The position numbers and the translations under genes were made by a program. Below are positions 57,228 through 64,000 of a stretch of DNA of 64,000 nt, one piece after another (position 1 is the first letter of the stretch; every line of letters starts with the position of its first letter). This DNA is from Datura wrightii (Eukaryota > Streptophyta > Magnoliopsida > Solanales > Solanaceae): the NCBI GenBank assembly GCA_035772735.1, contig JASDFA010000003.1, positions 159,704,501-159,768,500 on the forward strand, written 5' to 3'. A model generated the notes under the pieces. It was not told where the DNA came from. It worked only from the letters and a program-made list of their open reading frames with translations, and made no database searches.

Positions 57228-57939
57228 TGTTGGATTTTAGGTCTTTTTCCCTTCCTATGTGGATAAATAAAAGTCCAATTTGGACCAACCTACTTTTTTC
57301 CATAAGCCCACTATTGTGGTACATATATAAGATTTCTTTATGTCTTATTTTTGGTGATACAAGAGAAAATCACAGGAGGCATATAAAGAGAAAAAGGGCA
57401 GATTTTCGCACAAAAAATTTTAGCCCTAGCAGCCCACTTCAAATTTTGATTCTCACTTAGTTTTTGTTTGATTGAAATCATTTTTGGATATGTTATTCCT
57501 ATCATCTTAATATTTGATTGAAAACTAACAGAAGTAGATTAAAAATCATGTAGCTCCAGACTTTCGTCCGTGAACAGTAGCTGCATTTTTGTGTGATTTT
57601 GCTCCTTTCCTTCTCTAGTTTTTGGTGTTATCTTATATATATTATTTCTCGCTGTTTGAAACTTGTTTAATGGCTTTCTTTGGAGAATATTCTTACAATT
57701 TTTATTTATTATAGTGGAATTTTGGTCCCATAGTTTTTTTACTCTTCACACCGAAGTAATTTTTCTATATATATATTTGGTGTATTATGTGGTTGATTTA
57801 TCTTGTCTTGCGATATTCATATTTGTTAGTAACTAGAAGTTACCCAGGACTATTTAAAATCTTATTTGAGGTCTCCTCTTGGTTCAAATATATTGAAAAA
57901 ATTTAGACTTGGGTATTCTTCTGCTGCTACCCTGTCATG
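57228..57939 (+). repeat. 3' LTR of Copia 2, truncated by the Athila insertion
   Basis: Starts TGTTGGATTTTAGG right after the polypurine tract. Tracks the 5' LTR for 712 bp up to CTACCCTGTCATG, where Athila sequence TGATGTTCG begins in place of the expected LTR end. Confidence 0.88.
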
Positions 57940-58115
57940 TGATGTTCGTGATTTAACAACACTTTCGACGCTTAAACCCAAGAAATTATGCACATTTTTG
58001 GTATGTTTATATAGGTATGATGTATTTTATGATTAATGTTGCAGGAAGACAGGTTCAAAAGTGAACTGGGAAAAATAATGTTGAAAATAACTGAAAGGGT
58101 GACTGCTAGGCACTT

Positions 58116-58520
58116 AACGAGTCGTTGGCAGGAGGCACGACTCGTTGCTGAAGGCATGGACAAAAGATGGATTTTGAAGATACAAGACAGTGTACCTGAA
58201 GAGTTGAGCGAACGATTCGTTACATCTGGTAACGAGTCATGAGGTCAATCGTGAAGGCTAAGAGTGAAAATCATAACGAAGTGACCAGTGGAGTTGACGA
58301 CAGACATAACGAGTCGTCACGTGATGAAATGACTCGATGGAAGATCACTGGAACCAACCGTAAGGTACAATGGAACTTTTGAAGAGTTAGTACACGAGGG
58401 ACCTAACGACTCGTGCTCAAGCACGACGAGTCGTTAGATGACCCATTGCCATAACTAGGTAAGATATTGAGGACGACTATTTTAAGCAATGCACGACTCG
58501 TCAGAGGTCCCAACGAATCA
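58116..58520. repeat. Cluster of ACGA[C/G]TCGT motifs in the Athila LTR
   Basis: Palindromic nonamer and variants at about 58117, 58138, 58211, 58231, 58310, 58403, 58424, 58494 and 58512. Most deviations are C-to-T or G-to-A changes (ACGATTCGT, ACGAGTCAT, ACGAATCAT). Position is upstream of the TATA box, in U3. Confidence 0.8.
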
Positions 58521-58586
58521 TCACCAAGTCCGCTGCCACTGCCGACCTGGTTTCTAGTTGTAGTTAGGAAAATAATTTCTTAGAAC

Positions 58587-58594
58587 TATAAATA
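58587..58594 (+). promoter_or_regulatory. TATA box of the Athila 1 LTR
   Basis: TATAAATA in CTTAGAACTATAAATACACAG context, downstream of the motif cluster and about 970 bp before the LTR end. Confidence 0.6.
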
Positions 58595-59570
58595 CACAGT
58601 TTAGGTTTATTTTTAGGGAGAGTTCGAACAGTTAGAGAATAATTCAGAGAGCCGATATTATTAGTTTTCAAGAAGGATTTTGGTGTTGTATGGTTGTTCT
58701 TGAATCAAGAAACGAGATTTACAATTTTGTTCTTGAATTTGACGGTTAAAAGCAACATTGTAATTTATTCATCAATTTTGGAGTTTTATTCAATCTACTT
58801 GGTTTACTTCTACGATAATTTGTAAGTTGCAATTATGATTTATTCAATATTTTGTGATTGTAATCATACAAGAATGAGTAGTTAAATCCATAATTAGGTT
58901 TTTGGGAACCAAGATGAATTAACACACATAGGTAAAATACTTAGTGAGTCTTGAACGGGGTTTTATGTATGTATTGTTTGTTCCTTCATTTTGATTGATT
59001 CTTGAAGGTTGCAAACGTTAGGACTTGCCTTATTCTTACTTATTGGACCAAGGAGGTAATGAATGGGAAAATGGATTAACAACGGAGATTTGAGGCTATA
59101 ACCCTCATCTAATAGCTTGAACTTGTTCGGGGATAGCTAATCCGATATTAAGGGTAAGGGTTAACTAAAGTACACCCGTATACGGATCAAGTTGCATGGT
59201 GATAATCATCTAGATAGGGGACCAACCATTTAGGTGAACCTAACTTATCAATATTGCATGTTAAACACCGGAATAGATTACTAGTGTATAAGCCTTGTGG
59301 TTATGAAGCCTTGGGGAACACAATCCTAGTCAAGTCATTAATTGAATACAAACTGAATTTGATCTAAGCATTTAGTAGTTTTACTTTTGTTTATTATTCT
59401 ATATTTTCCCCCTTCAGAAATAAGTAACTTAATTGTAACAACTATTCGCATTAACTTAAGTTCTTTCCATATTCCCTGTGGGATCGACCTCAACCTTTGT
59501 TGGGTTCTATATTCGATAATCGACCGCTTATATCTCAATTACGAGGTGTAATTTGGGCGACATCAAATTT

Positions 59571-59588
59571 TGGCGCCGTTGCCGGAGA
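59571..59588 (+). other. Primer-binding site of Athila 1
   Basis: TGGCGCCGTTGCCGGAGA, five bases after the LTR. TGGCGCCGTTGCCGGGG is the usual primer site of Athila and related plant gypsy lineages. Confidence 0.88.
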
Positions 59589-59687
59589 ATACAGCTAAGG
59601 CTTTTGTCAATTGTGTTTTCTTTACTGTTGGTTCTTGTTTCCTTTTTACGTTTTTGTTTTTATTTTTGTATCTAATAAGTCTCACCC

Positions 59688-62018
59688 ATGGAGGAGTTAT
59701 TGTTTCTCGATGACTTAGCAGCCGTTTTGATGGACATTGGGGCTGAGGAGATTGTAAATGCACTTGCTGGCATGGGGTCATTTACTTATGCTCTAAAGAA
59801 GATCGATCTTGATTTAAAAAATCGGGTGACCCAAACAGCTAAGCCATCTATTGAGGAGCCTCTAATATTGGAGCTCAAAGCACTCCCATCCCATTTACAG
59901 TATGTATTTTTAGGAGTAGGTAACACTTTACTGGTCATTGTTGTAGCTGACCTGGAGGAATGGCAAGTGGAGGCTTTGGTCTCCGTCTTGAAGAGATACA
60001 AAAAAGCCATTAGGTGGACCATTGCAGATACTATTGGAATCCCAGTCGATATTTGCACTCACAAAATTCAGCTAGAACCAGATTGCATTTTGAGTATTGA
60101 ACATCGGCGTAGGTTGAATCCACCTATGCAAGAGGTGGTCAAGAAGGAAATCATAAAGTGGTTGACTGCAAGTGTGGTTTATCCTATTGTAGACAGCAAA
60201 TGGGTGAGTCCAGTCCAGTGTGTACCGAAAAAGGGAGGAATCACAGTGGTCCCAAATGCAAACAATGAGCTCATTCCTCTTAGACCAGTCACCGATTGGA
60301 GAGTATGCATGGATTATAGAAAGTTGAACCATGAACGCAGAAAGATCACTTTCCGATGTCATTCATGGACCAGATGTTAGACAGACTTGCAGGTAGAGGA
60401 TGGTATTGTTTCCTTGATGGTTATTCGGGGTACAATCAGATTTTTATAGCCCCTGAAGACCAAGAGAATACCACATTCACTTGTCCATATGGTACATTTG
60501 CTTTTAAGAGGATGTCGTTCGGGTTATGTAATGCACCGACCACTTTTCAGCATTGCATGATGTCCATATTTTCTGACATGGTGGAAGACATCATTGAAGT
60601 CTTTATGGATGATTTTTCCGTAGTGGGTGACTCATTTGAGGATTTTCTGGCTCATTGGAGCAAGGTGCTTTAGATATGCGAAGAGACAAACTTGGTGCTT
60701 AATTGGGAAAAGTGTTATTTCATGGTCAAGGAAGGAATAGTGCTAGGCCACAAGATTTCTGGTAAGGGTATGGAGGTAGACCGGGCGAAGATTGAGGTGA
60801 TTTCTAGTCTACCACCTCCAATTTCTGTGAAAGGTATTCAAAGTTTTTTGGGCCATACAAGTTTTTACAGAAGATTCATCAAGGACTTCTCCAAAATTGC
60901 ACATCCATTGTGTAAACTACTCGAGAAGGAGGTGAAGTTTGTTTTTGATGAGGCATGTCTGAAAGCGTTTGAATGTCTTAAAGAGAGATTGACCACGACC
61001 CCCATTATAGTGGCACCTGACTGGTCTTTACCTTTTGAGGTTATGTGTGATGCTAGCGGTGTGTCCCTAGGAGCTGTTTGGGTCAAAGGCGTGAAAAGAT
61101 TTTTCATCCAATTTATTGCACTAGCAAGGCTCTTAATGCAGCTCAGAAAAATTATACCGTGACAGAACAGGAGTTGTTGGCTGTAGTGTTTGCATTTGAG
61201 AAGTTTCAGGTATACTTTCCTGGAACTAAGGTGATAGTCCACACAGACCATGAAACTTTGAGCTATCTGATGGCAAAGAAAGATTCCAAGCCACGGTTGA
61301 TTCGATGGGTTTTGCTGCTACAAGAGTTTGAGTTTGAGGTAAAAGATAGGAAAGGGGTTGAAAATTAGGTTGCGGACCACTTATCCAGATTGGAACCTGA
61401 TGTAGCACTTTGAAATGAGCATGACATAGATGACGCATTCCCAGACGAGCAGGTTCTAGCGACATCTCAAGATCTCATCCCATGGTTTGCGGACTTTGCT
61501 AATTATCTGGTGAGTGATGTTGTACCGGAGCACTTATCTTTTCACCAGAGGAGGAAGTTTATGTTTGATGTGCAGATATTCTTCTGGGATGAGCCTTACT
61601 TATTCCTCATATGTGTTGATGGGGTTATTCAGAGGCTCTCAAGAAGTTGAATTTGGATTGGAACGAAGCTGTGAACTTGAGGCTTGATCAGTTGAATGAG
61701 TTAGATGAATTTCATTTTAAAGCCTATGAGAGTTTTGAAATTTATAAACTAAGAATGAAAATTCAGCATGATCAAAAAATCGAGAAAAGAGAATTCAGTC
61801 CAGGTGATATGGTGCTCTTGTTTGATTTTAGACTTCAGCTGTTTCCTGGAAAGTTGAAGTCTAAGTGGCTGGGACCTTTTCGAGTGGTCCAAGTATTCTC
61901 CCATGGGGCAATCAAATTGGAAAACCATGAAGGAAAGCGGTTCAAAGTAAATGGTCAGCGGATAAAAGCTTATTTGGGGAGAAGTGAAGAACTCAAACTG
62001 GTAGACCTGTGGACCTGA
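59688..62018 (+). pseudogene. Athila 1 pol pseudogene (RT-RNase H, integrase remnant)
   Basis: The first codons already correspond to the protease-RT linker (VNALAGMGSFTYA), so gag and protease are missing. RT: HRRRLNPPMQEVVKKEIIKW (60100), DGYSGYNQI, GLCNAPTTFQHCM and FMDDFS (60603; paired Asp kept). Thumb: GHTSFYRRFIKDFSKIA. RNase H: LMQLRK-type and YTVTEQELLAVVFAFEKF, HTDHETLSY (61240). Integrase: only the N-terminal edge (YLFLICVDGVIQR) and the C-terminal part with GPF (KSKWLGPFRVVQVF) remain. The DDE core is deleted near 61640. Frameshifts at about 60345 and 61080; stops at 60671 and 61366. Confidence 0.87.
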
Positions 62019-62051
62019 GTGAAGTCTAAGTAACTTGGGCAAATTGAGTCA

Positions 62052-62177
62052 TGCCACAACGTTAAATCAGGCGCTGCATGGGTGGCAACCCATGGAGGTG
62101 TTTTGGTGAAGTTTGAGTAGCCAAAACACCCACGTCGTGCCGCGACGTTAAATCAAGCGCTTCTTGAGAGGCAACCC
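62052..62177 (+). repeat. Duplicated post-pol element (ACGTTAAATCA..GCGCT)
   Basis: Two copies of a block with TGCC(A/G)C(A/G)ACGTTAAATCA, (G/A)GCGCT and GGCAACCCA (62052-62092 and 62136-62177). This block following the integrase stop is a recognisable feature of Athila-type elements; its role is not known to me. Confidence 0.65.
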
Positions 62178-62289
62178 AAGTTGCAAATATAAGAAATATG
62201 TAGTATTTACGTTTGTTGATGGGTGCAGGTGAATAAGATGGAAAATTTGAAGTTGGAACCAAAAACTGAAGCTTCAGTTGTAGTGCAAA

Positions 62290-63425
62290 AAGTCACAAAA
62301 TGAGTCTGACGACTTGTTCAATCAACTCGTGAAGAGAACTGCAGAAAACAAGGGAGCAACGGGTGACTTAACGATTCGTGTCTTCAAGAAATGAATCGTC
62401 ATGTACACTGGATCAATGTCTGAATTAAAAGGAAAAGGGTGATAACGGCTCACTCAATGAATCGTTGGGAGACCAAACGAGTCGTTAAGTGACCCATCTT
62501 GAAGCCACACCAGTCCAAGGACCACGACTCAGGAATCGACTCGTTGGGTGACACCACAAGTCGTTTCTTGACTCGTTAGGTCCCAGGTAAGTATGTTGAA
62601 CTCAAGTCAAAGAAGGAAGGGTCAAAACGATTCATTTCGTCATGTAACGACTCATTTAGTCAATCGTTAGGGTTTTAAATTGATTAACATCCGACTCGAC
62701 CCAGGACTGGAATTAGGGTAATTTTTAATTGAGAACCCATAAAAACCGATTCATTTACATTCTCCCCATTAAACTTAAACCCGCACAACTTCAAATTTCC
62801 CTCTTCTTCTTCTTCTTCTTCTACTCAAACCCCATTGAAGCAAATCCTCGACCTTGCACGCCAAGTCACTCAAACGCACACACGATCACACTCCAACTTT
62901 AATCAAGCATTTTGTGAGTACTCTTTCCCATTTGAATTTTGAATATCATTGTAGCTAAACAAGATTTGTTGAGGACCCATGTTGTGAATAAAATTAAATT
63001 TACTTCGGATAATATTGTGCTTGTGCAAAATCTGTGCCTCTTGATGTTTGATGAACCCTAGGAAGGTATAAATAAATGGGTTTCGATTGTATGTACACTT
63101 GGGTTGAACTGAGAATGTGAAGCTCTATGTTTGTGGAATTGAATAATAGGAAGAAGATGAAGATGAATGTGTGAACTGAAACTCTTGAGAACGAGCTATA
63201 TCATGAGTTGTTGGATCACCAAACGACTCGTTGTGTAGCTCGTCCTGAGTGGACAAATTAAATCAATGAGGCAGTGTACCTAACTACTCGTTGCCTTTGG
63301 CAACGACTCATTGGGATCAGTCGTTAAGTATACTGGCCAATCATGAAGGAAGTCTAGTCTAAGACGACGAGCGACCTCACGAGTAGTTGCCAGTGGCAAC
63401 GACTCGTTTAGTCACTCGTCAGGAC
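62290..63425. repeat. ACGA[C/G]TCGT motif-rich leader upstream of the env-position ORF
   Basis: About fifteen exact or near copies of the motif found in the LTR, for example ACGAGTCGTT (62480), CGACTCGTTGGG (62538), AACGACTCGTTG (63222) and AACGACTCGTTTAG (63398). No credible coding. The U3 cluster and this leader are related in composition but not collinear. Confidence 0.75.
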
Positions 63426-63492
63426 CACTGGGCACCAACTCAAAATTTTTTTCTATTGCATCTCATCTTGTGTACTAACAATGTTTCCACAG
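62914..63492 (+). other. Candidate intron in front of the env-position ORF
   Basis: Donor TTT|GTGAGT at 62914. Acceptor TTTCCACAG ends at 63492, preceded by a TACTAAC branch-point consensus (63473-63479) and a pyrimidine-rich tract. The ORF ATG follows six bases after the acceptor. Spliced env-position transcripts are reported for some Athila-lineage elements (for example barley BAGY-2); whether this one is used is inference. Confidence 0.5.
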
Positions 63493-63497
63493 GTACA

Positions 63498-64000
63498 ATG
63501 GCTCCAAGAGGTACACCAAAGAAGGGCCCAACAAAGAAACAAACACCTGAGCGCAGTCAACCTTCATATCATAGACTGCGTGATGATTCGTCCTCCTCTA
63601 AAGAGTCAAGTGGATCTGAGGAAGAGTATGACATATCAGAGGAGCAGTTAGTGGGGAGATCCACCAGGGCTAGGTCTCAACAAACTTCAAATCCGACAAC
63701 CCTGGTCAATGCTCCCAGTCCACTGGCAAGGGATCGCCCAGCTACACTGATGAGAATGCTAGGGCTGCAGCTGTACTTGTTCCCGAGGTTCCCACAACCG
63801 GGCAAAACACAGAGAGAGTTGATGAATCATATGCTCAACGAGGGGACTCTAATAATGAGCTGACTAAGACCTCAAACACATCAAATGAGCAACCAAGAAA
63901 TGTGCGGAGATGGTGTGTCCATGGCATGCGGGCTATATACAACAGAGATATTGCTCCTAATGAGAAAGGAAATCCGAAGAGGAGCATATACGAAGAGCCA
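63498..64000 (+). pseudogene. Env-position ORF of Athila 1 (putative plant transposon protein family), 5' part
   Basis: Start ATG at 63498 after the candidate acceptor. The N-terminus is basic and Ser/Glu-rich (MAPRGTPKKGPTKKQTPE; SGSEEEYDISEEQ). A frameshift near 63740 moves the frame, after which the conserved N-terminal part of the family is seen (RRWCVHGMRAIYN at 63908). The window ends there. Related to the C-terminal remnant at 26856-28190. The product is of unknown function; no signal peptide or membrane segment is visible in this part. Confidence 0.65.

Larger units (their letters stand above)
52412..57939 (+). mobile_element. TNT1-like Copia retrotransposon (Copia 2), 3' LTR interrupted
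   Basis: Plus-strand element with 5' LTR (52412-53128), primer-binding site, gag, protease, integrase, RT and RNase H in Copia order, a polypurine tract (GGGAGGAGGAGAA, about 57214-57226) and a 3' LTR (57228-57939). The 3' LTR breaks off where an Athila element begins; its last ~40 bp should lie beyond the window. gag-pol has many stops and frameshifts and a mutated protease and integrase. Overall organisation and phrases such as SYDHLRVF and KSLYGLKQAPR are those of the TNT1/Tnt1-94 group. Confidence 0.92.
57940..59565 (+). repeat. 5' LTR of Athila 1
   Basis: Begins TGATGT and ends ACATCA, a 6-bp inverted terminal match, 1626 bp long. Start is fixed by the break in Copia 2 homology and end by the primer site. 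Contains a palindromic motif cluster (58116-58520) and a TATA box (58587). Confidence 0.85.
57940..64000 (+). mobile_element. Athila-lineage Ty3/gypsy element (Athila 1), 5' part
   Basis: 5' LTR 57940-59565, primer site TGGCGCCGTTGCCGG (59571), a shortened pol (RT-RNase H, integrase C-terminus), the conserved post-pol duplication, a long motif-rich leader and the env-position ORF. It runs off the window. gag and protease are absent and most of integrase is deleted. It inserted in the Copia 2 3' LTR, so it is younger than Copia 2. Confidence 0.9.

Noticed and set aside
59688..59760. Authentic start codon of a pol-only protein in Athila 1
   Set aside because: The ATG is used only because upstream gag-protease is deleted; the segment corresponds to an internal linker of the normal polyprotein.

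Overview
This window is plant nuclear DNA, AT-rich and almost entirely made of transposable elements. No intact host gene is present. The organism is most likely a member of the Solanaceae. The evidence is Bet v 1/MLP-like gene remnants, TNT1-type Copia elements, plant L1-type LINEs with an RNase H tail, Athila-type Ty3/gypsy elements, 2.2-2.3 kb TGTAACACCC-type LTRs, and a fragment resembling solanaceous endogenous pararetroviruses. The genus cannot be fixed from the sequence alone.

The only host-gene signal is three related fragments of a major-latex-protein (MLP, Bet v 1 superfamily) gene: copy 1 (628-2216, +), copy 2 (25124-25349, +) and copy 3 (36500-37579, -). They share a homologous downstream flank, so they derive from local duplications. 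All three are broken, each by different lesions: a Copia insertion, frameshifts, nonsense codons, a lost start codon and a lost splice donor.

Layout, left to right. 1-627: 3' end of a Copia element inside MLP copy 1 exon 1. 2626-10394: a degenerate LINE (minus strand) with a 12-bp target duplication, itself invaded by a 1.37-kb non-autonomous Helitron (8359-9732). 10407-12512: MLP flank and a MITE. 12513-15462: a 5'-truncated LINE. 15463-17959: non-genic DNA with a 27-bp minisatellite and a second copy of the MITE. 17960-23137: a gypsy gag and LTR remnant (minus strand) split by a 2.2-kb solo LTR. 23160-25123: an inverted pair of MITEs and small tandem duplications. 25124-26855: MLP copy 2 and unassigned DNA. 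26856-28190: Athila env-position ORF remnant (minus) split by a TRIM with three LTRs. 28440-31524: a degenerate Athila pol (plus) holding a pararetrovirus RNase H fragment. 31525-35977: an LTR element lacking recognisable RT. 36500-37579: MLP copy 3. 40537-46743: a nearly full-length LINE with a perfect 15-bp target duplication. 47121-49426: a second solo LTR with a perfect 5-bp duplication. 52412-57939: a nearly complete but dead TNT1-like Copia whose 3' LTR is interrupted by an Athila-lineage element (57940 to beyond the window end).

The elements do not work together as a pathway; they record successive insertions. The most informative points are the pararetrovirus fragment with an open frame inside a decayed Athila, the Helitron nested in a LINE, the TRIM LTR array, the palindromic ACGA[C/G]TCGT motif clusters of the Athila element, and a good candidate intron ahead of its env-position ORF. 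I saw no tRNA, rRNA, CRISPR array or intact protein-coding host gene.
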